DNA of 64,000 nucleotides, taken from contig JAOAFV010000027.1 of assembly GCA_026416095.1 (NCBI GenBank), positions 21,087 through 85,086 of the forward strand, in the 5' to 3' direction. Every line of letters begins with the position of its first letter. The first letter of the stretch is position 1. Position numbers and translations under genes: made by a program. This document shows positions 49,196-58,111 of this stretch, in pieces. The notes beneath the pieces are model-generated. The model was not told where the DNA came from, ran no database searches, and saw only the letters and a list, made by a program, of their open reading frames with translations. The stretch comes from Bacteroidales bacterium (GTDB taxonomy: Bacteria > Bacteroidota > Bacteroidia > Bacteroidales > GWA2-32-17).

Positions 49196-50869
49196 TTATT
49201 CTAATTTAAATGCTATACTTCCTAAACTACGAATAGTACCATCAGGCCCCTGAGCTCTAACATTTTCTATGTAAACTTTTTTTCCTCGTTGAACCTGATT
49301 AATAAGAGCAATTTGCTCTGGCGTAAATCTCGAGCCTTTAGCTGAAGCATCTTTTGTAAAACCTCCTATATTGGCCGACACAGTAAACTCAACAACATTA
49401 AATTTTAAGTCAAAATCAAAGCCTTCAAGAGTTGCCTGAACTCCTGCCTGCGCTAATAACAAGCTCTTTGGAATTGTACCTCCTTTTTTGCCTGCAACTG
49501 TTGGTACTGGATCTGGTATTCTCTTTACTCTAAACTCTTTAGAACCCATTGAACGCACTTGCCCTTTATCGTCTTTTATTGAGACGTTAATAGAGGTTTT
49601 TCCTGGGGTTGTAACTTTTGCTACCCAACTACCTTTGCCCGTTCTATAGATAGTGCCTCCTTGAATTGATGCCATTATCTGATCATCTCTAAAACCTGGC
49701 ACAGAAATCTCAATAGGATTTTCTACTCCTATGTAAAGAACGTTCATTTTTGTAGGGGAAACTACTGCCATAGGTGGCGCAACTGTATATTCTATGCTAT
49801 ATTTGTTTCCAACTTTAACTGGATGTTCCTTATAAGTACCTGTAGAAGGATTATATACACGAATAATAGCAGCATAAGTATGAGAACCTACACCCGGACC
49901 AGATACCTCGTATTTAGCTATTCCTCTTTGCATTTTTAATTTTTTAATATTTCCTCTTAGTTGCTTAGTAATAGAGTCGTAAGAATCACCAATTAAAACT
50001 TCTGACATGGTATCGGTCGAGCTATAAGCAGAGATAAAAAGCTCTGCTTCATATTTATCGCCCGAAATCAAATAATTTGAACGTGGTATGACTCTTGGAG
50101 CCACTGTATCGAACTTAAAATCTGTAGCACCAATTGCACTTAATAAAGTTTGAATAACAGTTGCCTCGGCATTTTTAACTTGGTTTTGTAACTGCGTTAA
50201 AACAGTTATAGTACCAATGGCTGGGATTTCCGAAAATCGCTCAGTTTCCCAATATTTTTCATCGGGATAATCGGGGCGTGGACGTGGATTATTTTCAGTA
50301 TTTATACCTAAATCACCTAAAGATTTTATTGTTTGTTCTTTATTAGGTAAGTTTATTTTCGGATCTTTTAAAATGTCTAACAGTTTTTTCTTGAATTCAA
50401 TAAGTTTGTTTTTTAATTCTCTTGCTTTCCCTTGCGAACCATCTACACTTTCACCTAACATGTAAAAATGAGTTATATCTCTTTCGTCTTTTCTGCTAAA
50501 AAATAATATGTCTTCATTGATTTTTTTTGCCGAATCTCTTGAAACTGCATCGACTTGTGAAATTAAATCTATTTTTAATGAATCGATATAATCGAACATT
50601 TCTTTTGAATATCTTTTAACTTTTAATGCAGCTTCGTAATATGGGGTAACTCTTAGGGGGTCATTTTGTTTTGAAATCTCAAATGCCTGATAAACAAATT
50701 CGTTTTTCTTTGAAAAGTTCATGTTAGTTTGTTTAAGGCCATTATTTACAATAGCAAAAGCATTAAGAATATCTTTCGAAACATTTAAAGCGAGCATTGC
50801 TGTATAAAACAAATACATCATTCCTATCATCTTCTGACGCGGCGTTTCCGGACAATTCGTTGCACCCAT
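49196..50869 (-). CDS. gldM: Type IX secretion motor subunit GldM/PorM
   Basis: GldM spans the periplasm and, with GldL, forms the proton-driven motor of type IX secretion. The 557-residue protein begins NCPETPRQKMIGMMYLFYTAMLALNVS, a signature containing the single membrane helix, followed by a long helical part (residues 40-230) and several Ig-like beta domains (IEISVPGFRDDQ, VEFTVSANIGGFT). The ending IAFKLE is normal. It lies 11 bases after gldL and two before gldN. Confidence 0.96.
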   Translation of the reverse strand: MGATNCPETPRQKMIGMMYLFYTAMLALNVSKDILNAFAIVNNGLKQTNMNFSKKNEFVYQAFEISKQNDPLRVTPYYEAALKVKRYSKEMFDYIDSLKIDLISQVDAVSRDSAKKINEDILFFSRKDERDITHFYMLGESVDGSQGKARELKNKLIEFKKKLLDILKDPKINLPNKEQTIKSLGDLGINTENNPRPRPDYPDEKYWETERFSEIPAIGTITVLTQLQNQVKNAEATVIQTLLSAIGATDFKFDTVAPRVIPRSNYLISGDKYEAELFISAYSSTDTMSEVLIGDSYDSITKQLRGNIKKLKMQRGIAKYEVSGPGVGSHTYAAIIRVYNPSTGTYKEHPVKVGNKYSIEYTVAPPMAVVSPTKMNVLYIGVENPIEISVPGFRDDQIMASIQGGTIYRTGKGSWVAKVTTPGKTSINVSIKDDKGQVRSMGSKEFRVKRIPDPVPTVAGKKGGTIPKSLLLAQAGVQATLEGFDFDLKFNVVEFTVSANIGGFTKDASAKGSRFTPEQIALINQVQRGKKVYIENVRAQGPDGTIRSLGSIAFKLE

Positions 50870-50880
50870 AATACAAACTT

Positions 50881-51999
50881 TTATTGCTTCAAACTAAAAT
50901 TCATTGCTGCCAACATATTTCCATAAATAGTATTCAAAGCAGCTAAATTATGGGCTAGCTTACTAATTTCGTTTCTGTATAATTCAACATCTTTTGTTGA
51001 ACTTGCCATATTTTGCATAATATTATCAAGACTTGTAAATAGCTTTTTAGAATTATCAATATACTGGTTTGTGCTCTGAAGTTGAATTTCGTATAATGAA
51101 TTAATTGCTGTAATATTCTTTACTAATAACTGTATTTGTTCATTATATGTTTTTATATTGCTTTTAGTAATTTCATTTTCTGAAATTATAGAAGTTGCTA
51201 ACGTATTGTATGCCTCACTTAATAATAAACCAGCATTTTTAACCTTATTTAAAGTTTCATTAAAAACATTTGTATATAATTCTGCTACTTGTTTTCCACT
51301 TTCATTTACTTTTGCTGTAAATTCAGTAATTGAATTATCAATATGTGATATTGTTTTATTTATAGATTCGGTTGTTTTTTGAGCTATTTTTTTACCTGAC
51401 TCTAATAAACTTGCTGTAAATTCATCAATACTACTATCAATCGATTGGGCCTTTGTTTCGTATATTTGTGAAATTTTTTGAGCAGAGCTTAAGATCAAAT
51501 TCGATGACTGAATATAAGAATTTGTAAACTCATTAATTTTAGCCGATGCCGCATTAAACGATTCAGAAAACCTGTTAGTAGCGATAGCAGCATTACTTAT
51601 ATCGGATAACTTTTCTGTTGTGTTTGATAATTCTTTTAAACCAGCACTAAGTTTATTAAACAATTCTGGTGAGATTTGAGCACTATCTAATAGCTCTTGT
51701 AACTTTTCAATAGCATTTTTTTCTTTCTTTTGAGGTTCATGGTCTGTAATTTCTTCTTCTATACCAGCTAATTGGGGGTAAACCAAGCTCCAATCCCATT
51801 CTTGATGTGGTGGTTCCCAGGCCGACATAAAGAATATAAATGCTTCTGTACTTAAACCTATTATAAGCATTAAACTCGCGCCTGGCCAGTGTTGGATTTT
51901 AAATAAAGCTCCCAACAAGACAACCGAAGCACCAATACCATACACTTTTGACATGAAATTTTTAAACCCTTTCGAATGCACTAATTCTGTTATAGACAT
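50881..51999 (-). CDS. gldL: Type IX secretion motor subunit GldL/PorL, with extended coiled-coil tail
   Basis: GldL is the inner-membrane motor partner of GldM. The N-terminus has two membrane helices, VYGIGASVVLLGALFKIQH and the ASLMLIIGLSTEAFIFFMSA helix carrying the glutamate thought to take part in proton flow. The 372-residue length exceeds the roughly 215-310 residues I associate with GldL/PorL; the excess is a cytoplasmic coiled coil at about residues 120-350 with a 33-residue internal repeat (IDSSIDEFTASLLESGKK, then IDNSITEFTAKVNESGKQ). It follows gldK by 37 bases. Confidence 0.94.
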   Translation of the reverse strand: MSITELVHSKGFKNFMSKVYGIGASVVLLGALFKIQHWPGASLMLIIGLSTEAFIFFMSAWEPPHQEWDWSLVYPQLAGIEEEITDHEPQKKEKNAIEKLQELLDSAQISPELFNKLSAGLKELSNTTEKLSDISNAAIATNRFSESFNAASAKINEFTNSYIQSSNLILSSAQKISQIYETKAQSIDSSIDEFTASLLESGKKIAQKTTESINKTISHIDNSITEFTAKVNESGKQVAELYTNVFNETLNKVKNAGLLLSEAYNTLATSIISENEITKSNIKTYNEQIQLLVKNITAINSLYEIQLQSTNQYIDNSKKLFTSLDNIMQNMASSTKDVELYRNEISKLAHNLAALNTIYGNMLAAMNFSLKQ

Positions 52000-52036
52000 A
52001 ATTTATTTTTTTTAATTAAGCATTCATAAAAAATAC

Positions 52037-53452
52037 TTAGTAAACTTGTGACCCTGACCCTGAATCTCTATAATCGCGTCCAAGATAAGAGCGTACGCAT
52101 CTAAAACCAATGTACGATTTTGCAGAGTCTTGATATTCATAAGAACGAACCCCATTTTGCATATACCAAGAAATATCTTTCCATGATCCACCTCTTATTA
52201 CTTTTCTTTTTCTAACAGGAGGGTCATCTGGTAACGCCTCGTAAGTGTAATCGGGGTTCAAATCATCGGTATAACTATATGCTGCTTCTTCAAAAGCATT
52301 ATTAGTCCATTCGCTAACATTACCACCCATATCATAAAGTCCATATTCATTTGGGTCGTAGTGAGCTACAATTAACATGTAAATTCCACCATCTGCCACA
52401 TAATTACCACGCATTGGCTTAAAATTAGCAACATAACACCCTTTATAGTTAGTTGTATAATAACTTCCCCATGGGTATAAAGTTTGTTTAAGTCCTCCTC
52501 TTGAAGCATATTCCCATTCTGATTCAGTTGGCAACCTATATTCTTGAACAAAAGGTTCTCCCATTGCTTCTAAAAAGTAACTATTAAGTAATTCAGTTCT
52601 CCAAACACAGAATGCTCTTGCTTGTCGCCACGAAACCCCCACCACTGGGTAGTGATCGTAAGCTGGGTGCCAAAAGTAAGCTTTTGCCATAGGTTCGTTA
52701 AAGGAATAAGTGAAATCACTCATCCAACATAGTGTATCTGGATAAACATTAACTACATCTTTAATAATGTAAGACGATCTATCTTTTATAGGTATTTTTT
52801 GGCCTTTTGTTGGGCTTTTAAAATTATAATCATAAACTTCACCATCGTATTTATTTTCATCAAAATTCCAAGCTCTTCTAATATCACCATTAAAATCATA
52901 TTTTTTTGCTGCCTGTTGTAAATCTATCCTATAATATACAAAATTTAATTTTCTTGTATCTATTTCTTTACGCCGATAAAATCGTTCTTGTTCTGGTAAA
53001 AACATTTGTTCTAAAATTTCTCTTTCTTCTTGTCTAGTCCAATTAATTTTTTCGTCCCAATTAATAAAAGGTGGGTTAATTTCTTCACCAAAATCATTTT
53101 GAGTTTTTAAGTAAGTTTCAATTTGAGCGCCCAACAATGTGTATGCAATTGAGTCGCGAACCCACTCTACGAATTGTCTGTATTCATTATTTGTAATTTC
53201 AGTTTCATCCATCCAAAATGGTGCTACTGTAACTGTTTTTGTTTCTGCTGTCATTGCCCATGCAACATCTTGATCGTTATGCCCCATATTATAAGACCCT
53301 GCTGGAATAAAAACCATTCCATAAGGTTGAGGTTCGAACCATTCTGAGCGCCCTAATACTCCTACAAGTTCTCCATTACCTTTCTTAGCACAGTTAAATG
53401 ATAATAAAGAAAATATAAAAATTAAAACAATATTTATTACTTTATACTTCAT
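52037..53452 (-). CDS. gldK: Type IX secretion lipoprotein GldK/PorK
   Basis: GldK is the outer-membrane lipoprotein that forms a ring with GldN. The start at 53452 gives a short signal peptide with a lipobox, LLSFNC, acylated at Cys21; the longer frame adds 14 residues in front and is rejected. The rest is a formylglycine-generating-enzyme-like (FGE-sulfatase) fold: YGMVFIPAGSYNMGHN, PVVGVSWRQARAFCVWR, RLPTESEWEYASRGG, NVSEWTNN and VIRGGSWKD, without evident catalytic role. The 471-residue length is normal. It follows porP by 54 bases. Confidence 0.95.
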   Translation of the reverse strand: MKYKVINIVLIFIFSLLSFNCAKKGNGELVGVLGRSEWFEPQPYGMVFIPAGSYNMGHNDQDVAWAMTAETKTVTVAPFWMDETEITNNEYRQFVEWVRDSIAYTLLGAQIETYLKTQNDFGEEINPPFINWDEKINWTRQEEREILEQMFLPEQERFYRRKEIDTRKLNFVYYRIDLQQAAKKYDFNGDIRRAWNFDENKYDGEVYDYNFKSPTKGQKIPIKDRSSYIIKDVVNVYPDTLCWMSDFTYSFNEPMAKAYFWHPAYDHYPVVGVSWRQARAFCVWRTELLNSYFLEAMGEPFVQEYRLPTESEWEYASRGGLKQTLYPWGSYYTTNYKGCYVANFKPMRGNYVADGGIYMLIVAHYDPNEYGLYDMGGNVSEWTNNAFEEAAYSYTDDLNPDYTYEALPDDPPVRKRKVIRGGSWKDISWYMQNGVRSYEYQDSAKSYIGFRCVRSYLGRDYRDSGSGSQVY

Positions 53453-53506
53453 TTGTTTATTAAAAAATCTTAAAAAAAACAAAATTTCTTTCATAAGTCA
53501 AATATT

Positions 53507-54457
53507 TTATAAGAAACGAACACTGCCATATTTACCGCGAGTGCTCGTTGTTGTTATCGTAAAGCAATACTTTGCAAAAAATTCAAGCGAACCTTTCTCA
53601 TACGATTTTAATTTCGATACAGTTAAGTCGTAAGCTAAAGCAACAGTAATATTAGACTGAGTTGTAAACCCAGCTATGAAAATGAAAGCATCGCCTAGGC
53701 GGTAAGATAATCCTCCTCTAAATTGTCTTCTATATTCAACCAATAAGTTAAGATCGTATTGAGCTGTTGAGCCATCGTATTTAATAAAAGCCGATGGGTT
53801 TAACCCCCAGTTTTTATCGGGCATTTCAATATATGATCCTACAGTAACATAATAATGTCGCCGCATGTAAGGTGTTTTGCTTAATGAAAATTTTACCTGT
53901 GGTTGAGTTAAATGTGTTGTACTTATTCCACCATATATTTTATCGTCGGCGGATCTATAAAAAAGTCCAAAATTAGCATCAAAAACTACACGCGATTCTG
54001 AATGAGGAATAGCTGGATCGGAATAAGGATTTTGTTGTTTACCTAACAATTTGTCAGGAGTTATCCAATCGCCGTCAAGGGATTTATTTATTGCTCCAAT
54101 ACCTAATCCTAACCCTAAATCACCATCACCTACCTTTAAGTGGTAGGAGAAATTACCATTAACATATGTATTTTTTTCGAAACCTAAAGCATCGTTGTAA
54201 ATATTTAATCCTACCCCACTATTTAAGTTTTGCAAAAACATATCACCCGAAAAAATCATTGTTCTAGGTGCACCTTCAAAACCAATCCATTGCATTCTGT
54301 ACAAAAGCGAAGCACATATGCTTCCATTACTTCCAGCAAACCCTGGATTTATTGGAAGCAAATTATATTTATTTAAGCTAACCTGCGGATCTTGTTGAGA
54401 ATATAAATAAAAAGAAAAACAAAATAACAAAATTATCAAAAAACATAACTTATACAT
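53507..54457 (-). CDS. Type IX secretion outer-membrane protein PorP/SprF
   Basis: PorP/SprF proteins are 14-strand-type outer-membrane barrels that link type IX secretion or surface adhesins to the envelope. The start at 54457 gives a signal peptide (MYKLCFLIILLFCFSFYLYSQ) followed by the family opening QDPQVSLNKYNLLPINPGFAGSN's core (YNLLPINPGFAG) and SLLYRMQWIGFEGAP. An upstream open frame adds 80 lysine- and phenylalanine-rich residues that overlap the promoter, and is rejected. At 316 residues the length fits. It is the first gene of the porP-gldK-gldL-gldM-gldN operon, the same order as porP-porK-porL-porM-porN in Porphyromonas. Confidence 0.92.
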   Translation of the reverse strand: MYKLCFLIILLFCFSFYLYSQQDPQVSLNKYNLLPINPGFAGSNGSICASLLYRMQWIGFEGAPRTMIFSGDMFLQNLNSGVGLNIYNDALGFEKNTYVNGNFSYHLKVGDGDLGLGLGIGAINKSLDGDWITPDKLLGKQQNPYSDPAIPHSESRVVFDANFGLFYRSADDKIYGGISTTHLTQPQVKFSLSKTPYMRRHYYVTVGSYIEMPDKNWGLNPSAFIKYDGSTAQYDLNLLVEYRRQFRGGLSYRLGDAFIFIAGFTTQSNITVALAYDLTVSKLKSYEKGSLEFFAKYCFTITTTSTRGKYGSVRFL

Positions 54458-54573
54458 ATTTGATATCTTATCACTAAATCTGTTAATTCTTATAAAACTT
54501 TTAACTCTCAAAATTGTCGCTAAGTAACTAAATATTTTTTTAAAAAAGAAAATTTTCATTAAAAATTTTTTTA

Positions 54574-54605
54574 CAAAGATAGTTTTTTTATTTTTAACTT
54601 TACAA
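54574..54605 (-). promoter_or_regulatory. Promoter of the type IX secretion operon
   Basis: The minus strand shows TTG (54605-54603), 21 bases, then TATCTTTG (54581-54574). This leaves a leader of roughly 110 bases before porP, one of the few long leaders in the window, which could carry post-transcriptional control. Confidence 0.5.
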
Positions 54606-54666
54606 CATTTCATTTCATACCAATTAAACGCAAATTTACTTAAAATATTGTTTTTAAACATAATAA

Positions 54667-55743
54667 TCACATAAATTTTTCGGTATACTTTATCCATTTC
54701 AACGGAAGTATGCCATTTTTAGATTGTAAATATTCTTTTTCGCTACATGGCACAATAATTGTTTTAGACAATTTTTTAACAGGAATTTCAATCCACATTC
54801 GTTGTGTTCTGGGACTTTTGTAAAAGGTAATAAAATTTTTTTTCCCAATTTTTACATTTATTTTTTCCATTTTTTTTAAAGGCATTATGGGATAATCGTT
54901 ACATCTATATTTAAAATTTTCTAAGAAATACCATATTATTTGTGAATAGTTAACTAAATTTACCTTGTTGTTATCATCAATTAAAATAATTATGGTACCA
55001 TTAACTTCGCATTGACCATAATACGAAGCAAACAAGCATAAATCTTGCGGGGTAAAACCATTTGGATTTATTATGTCATAATTATCTAAGTATGAATTTA
55101 TTAAGCTATTATAATTAAAAATTATAATGTTACTATCTCTTATGAATGGTTCGGCAATTAATGGATCTTCTTGTACTTCGGACAAATATAAATAGTCAAA
55201 CTTATTTCTTTCAATGAAATTTAAAGATTTTCTGTTTGTAAGGTGTTTTTGAAGACCAATGAAAGTATAGTTAAGCAATGTTTTTTCTTTTCTTTTCGTA
55301 ATGTCGTTTAAAAAATGTTTGTTACATGAAAAAAACGAAGTAATTTCAGATATATTAAGTATTTTCTTTTTCAATTCATAAGCAAGGTATATTCCCAGTG
55401 TTATGTAAACATTGTCTGTTAATACAATTGAAATTTGATTTTTATCAATTATTTCTTCATAAATATCTCTGAGAGCATATATAACATCATTAAAAGTATG
55501 GCCTTTTTTTAAATTGCCAGCATTTAAAACTTTAATTTTAGTTTCTATTTCAGAAAAATTATAAAGAATTTTAATAATTTCAATTGCTTTTGTTATGTTG
55601 TTTTCATTAAATAAAACACTTAATAAAATAACTTTGAATTGAGAACAATCAATATTTGAATTTAAAGGAATAATAAGTTTAGAAAAAAAATTTTTTTCGT
55701 TACTATATAACTGAGGAACGTTAAAATAATCGATAAGATTCAT
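54667..55743 (-). CDS. Arginase/formimidoylglutamase-fold protein lacking metal ligands
   Basis: The 358-residue protein keeps the layout of the Bacteroidota formimidoylglutamase-like group: FIGLQKHLTNRKSL, NPNGFTPQDLCLFASYYGQ, the FITFYKSPRTQRMWIEIP block and IIVPCSEKEYLQSK near the end. However, the arginase metal motifs are missing: no GGxH, DAHxD is replaced by the ISEITSF region, and the SxDxD segment reads IIFNYNSLI. It is therefore probably a pseudoenzyme with a structural or binding role. It overlaps topA by four bases (ATGA) and sits just upstream of the type IX secretion operon, with which related genes are often neighbours as I recall. Confidence 0.75.
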   Translation of the reverse strand: MNLIDYFNVPQLYSNEKNFFSKLIIPLNSNIDCSQFKVILLSVLFNENNITKAIEIIKILYNFSEIETKIKVLNAGNLKKGHTFNDVIYALRDIYEEIIDKNQISIVLTDNVYITLGIYLAYELKKKILNISEITSFFSCNKHFLNDITKRKEKTLLNYTFIGLQKHLTNRKSLNFIERNKFDYLYLSEVQEDPLIAEPFIRDSNIIIFNYNSLINSYLDNYDIINPNGFTPQDLCLFASYYGQCEVNGTIIILIDDNNKVNLVNYSQIIWYFLENFKYRCNDYPIMPLKKMEKINVKIGKKNFITFYKSPRTQRMWIEIPVKKLSKTIIVPCSEKEYLQSKNGILPLKWIKYTEKFM

Positions 55744-58064
55744 TTATTTTTGTTTTTAACAATATTAATTACATCGTTATACGATAAATTTTGCCAATTT
55801 GTACCTTTAGGTATTGAATAATTTTTATTTTTAAACCTAATAAAAACTCCATAACGACCTTTTAAAATAAATAATTCATTATCTTCCGGAAACTTTTTTA
55901 GAATTTCATTATTCCCTATTTTTTCTATTTTTAGATCGCTATTTTGTATTATTTTAATACAATCGTCTAGCGTTAGTTCATTTATATTGCAGGATTTATC
56001 GACAGAGTAATTTTTAGTCTTATAAGAAATATAAGGGCCATATTTACCTATATTGATTATAACATCGTTACCTTCATATTTCCCGACATTCTTAGGAAAT
56101 TCAAACAATCTAAGAGCTTCTTCGAGAGTTATACTATCCATGTTTTGTTCTTTCTTCAAAGAAGCAAATTTTGGTTTTTCAGTAGTAGAACTTTCTCCTA
56201 ATTGTACAATTGGTCCATATTTTGAATATTTAACATAAACATTTTTACCAGTTTTAGGATCGACGCCTAAAAATCTGTTATATATAATTCTTTCATTATC
56301 TTGTTCTGCTATTTCAACTTTTTTATGAAAATCATTATAAAAATTTTTTAGCAAATCTACCCAGTTTAACTCACCTTCGGCAATTTCATCTAGTTTTTTC
56401 TCAATTTCAGCAGTAAAATTATATTCTAGTATATCTGGAAACTTCTGCAAAAGATATTCGGTAACAATTTTTCCTGTATCAGTTGGAACAAGCTTCAATT
56501 TTTCGCCTCCAAATTTTTCTGTAATAACTTTTTTTTCTATTTTATTGTCTTTCAACAAATATATTTCAATATCTCTTGTTTTTTGTGGAATATTTTTTTT
56601 AATAACATAGTTTCTACTTTGAATAGTAGACATAATAGTAGCATAAGTTGAAGGGCGACCAATGCCTAACTCCTCAAGTTTTTTTATTAATGTAGCTTCA
56701 GAATATCGAGGACTTGGAGCTGTAAATTTTTGAATAGCCTTAATTTCTAAATACGAAACTACAGAATTTACTTTAATATCGGGCAATTTTTGTTCATCTT
56801 CATTATTTTCGCTATCGTCGTCGAGTTCTTTGTAAAGTTTAAGAAAGCCATCAAAAACTAATATCTTACCTACTGCTTTAAAATTATAAGGTAAATCGGA
56901 CGATGATATTGTTATTATTGTTTTATCATACACTGCTTCTTTCATTTGTGAAGCTAATGCACGCGACCATATGAGTCGATATAAATCTTTTTCTTTTTGT
57001 GTGCCAGAGATAGTATGTTTTGAAAAAAAAGTTGGTCTAATTGCTTCGTGTGCTTCTTGTGCCCCTTTTACTTTAGTTTGATATACCCTACCCTTGTAGT
57101 AGTCACTTCCATATAATTTTTCTATTTCTTTTTTTGCTGTACTTAGAGCCATATCAGATAAATAAACCGAGTCTGTTCGCATATATGTAATTTGGCCAGT
57201 TTCGTACAACTTTTGAGCTATTGCCATGGTTTGTGAAGCTGTTAAACCAAGTTTACGCGACGCTTCTTGTTGTAAAGTACTTGTAATAAATGGTGGTGGA
57301 GGAACAATTTGAACTTTTGTTTTTTCCACATTTGAAATTATAAAACTTTTATTCTTACATATTTGTAAAAAATTAATTGCTTCTTCTTTATTGTTAAAAG
57401 TTTTCTCTAATTCTGCTTGGATATTATATGTTTTATTGTTTTCTTCATAAAGAAATGTACCTATAACCTTATAATATTCAACTGGCTTAAAGTTTTCTAT
57501 TTCTTTTTCACGTTCAATAACTAATCTAACAGCTACCGATTGTACTCTTCCAGCAGAAAGATTTGTTTTAATTTTTTTCCACAAAAGTGGCGAAATTTCA
57601 TAACCTACCAAGCGATCTAGTAATCTTCGAGCTTGTTGAGCATTTACCAGATTAATATTTATTTTTCTTGGATTTTCTAAAGCCTTAAGAATTGCTTCTT
57701 TTGTAATTTCATGAAAAGCAATTCTTTTCTGTTTCTCCTCGCTAATTCCTAAAGTTTCAACAAGATGCCACGATATAGCTTCGCCTTCTCTATCTTCATC
57801 GGTGGCAAGATATACATTCTTACTCTTTTTTGTTAGCTCTTTTAATTCTTTAATTATTTTTTCCTTACCCTTTATTATTTCATAAATAGGCTCAAAATTA
57901 TTTTCAATGTTAATACTTAACTTCTTTTCACTTAAATCTCTTATATGACCGTTACACGATTTAATTAAAAAATTTTTATTTAAAAACTTACTTATTGTTC
58001 TAGCTTTAGTGGGCGATTCAACTATAACCAAATTATTAACAACATTCTTATTATTTTCTTCCAT
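55740..58064 (-). CDS. topA: DNA topoisomerase I (type IA)
   Basis: TopA relaxes negative supercoils by single-strand passage. The 774-residue protein has the TOPRIM domain (NLVIVESPTKARTISKFL, LATDEDREGEAISWHL), the active-site tyrosine in GQITYMRTDS at residue 294, and LEELGIGRPSTYATI. The C-terminal region carries TopA-C repeats (YSKYGPIVQLGE, GKYGPYISYK, RYGVFIRFKNK) with no zinc-finger cysteines, as is usual in this phylum. It precedes the arginase-like gene with an ATGA overlap and diverges from the penicillin-binding protein gene. Confidence 0.97.
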   Translation of the reverse strand: MEENNKNVVNNLVIVESPTKARTISKFLNKNFLIKSCNGHIRDLSEKKLSINIENNFEPIYEIIKGKEKIIKELKELTKKSKNVYLATDEDREGEAISWHLVETLGISEEKQKRIAFHEITKEAILKALENPRKININLVNAQQARRLLDRLVGYEISPLLWKKIKTNLSAGRVQSVAVRLVIEREKEIENFKPVEYYKVIGTFLYEENNKTYNIQAELEKTFNNKEEAINFLQICKNKSFIISNVEKTKVQIVPPPPFITSTLQQEASRKLGLTASQTMAIAQKLYETGQITYMRTDSVYLSDMALSTAKKEIEKLYGSDYYKGRVYQTKVKGAQEAHEAIRPTFFSKHTISGTQKEKDLYRLIWSRALASQMKEAVYDKTIITISSSDLPYNFKAVGKILVFDGFLKLYKELDDDSENNEDEQKLPDIKVNSVVSYLEIKAIQKFTAPSPRYSEATLIKKLEELGIGRPSTYATIMSTIQSRNYVIKKNIPQKTRDIEIYLLKDNKIEKKVITEKFGGEKLKLVPTDTGKIVTEYLLQKFPDILEYNFTAEIEKKLDEIAEGELNWVDLLKNFYNDFHKKVEIAEQDNERIIYNRFLGVDPKTGKNVYVKYSKYGPIVQLGESSTTEKPKFASLKKEQNMDSITLEEALRLFEFPKNVGKYEGNDVIINIGKYGPYISYKTKNYSVDKSCNINELTLDDCIKIIQNSDLKIEKIGNNEILKKFPEDNELFILKGRYGVFIRFKNKNYSIPKGTNWQNLSYNDVINIVKNKNK

Positions 58065-58111
58065 TAATTTTTATTATTTTTACAACACAAAATAATTATA
58101 AATTTTTCATA

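Noticed and set aside
52037..53452. GldK as an active formylglycine-generating enzyme
   Set aside because: It is a lipoprotein in the type IX secretion operon; the FGE-like fold is a known structural feature of GldK/PorK.
54458..54697. An 80-residue N-terminal extension of the PorP/SprF protein
   Set aside because: It would put a signal peptide in the middle of the protein and overlaps the predicted promoter; its composition is that of translated intergenic AT-rich DNA.
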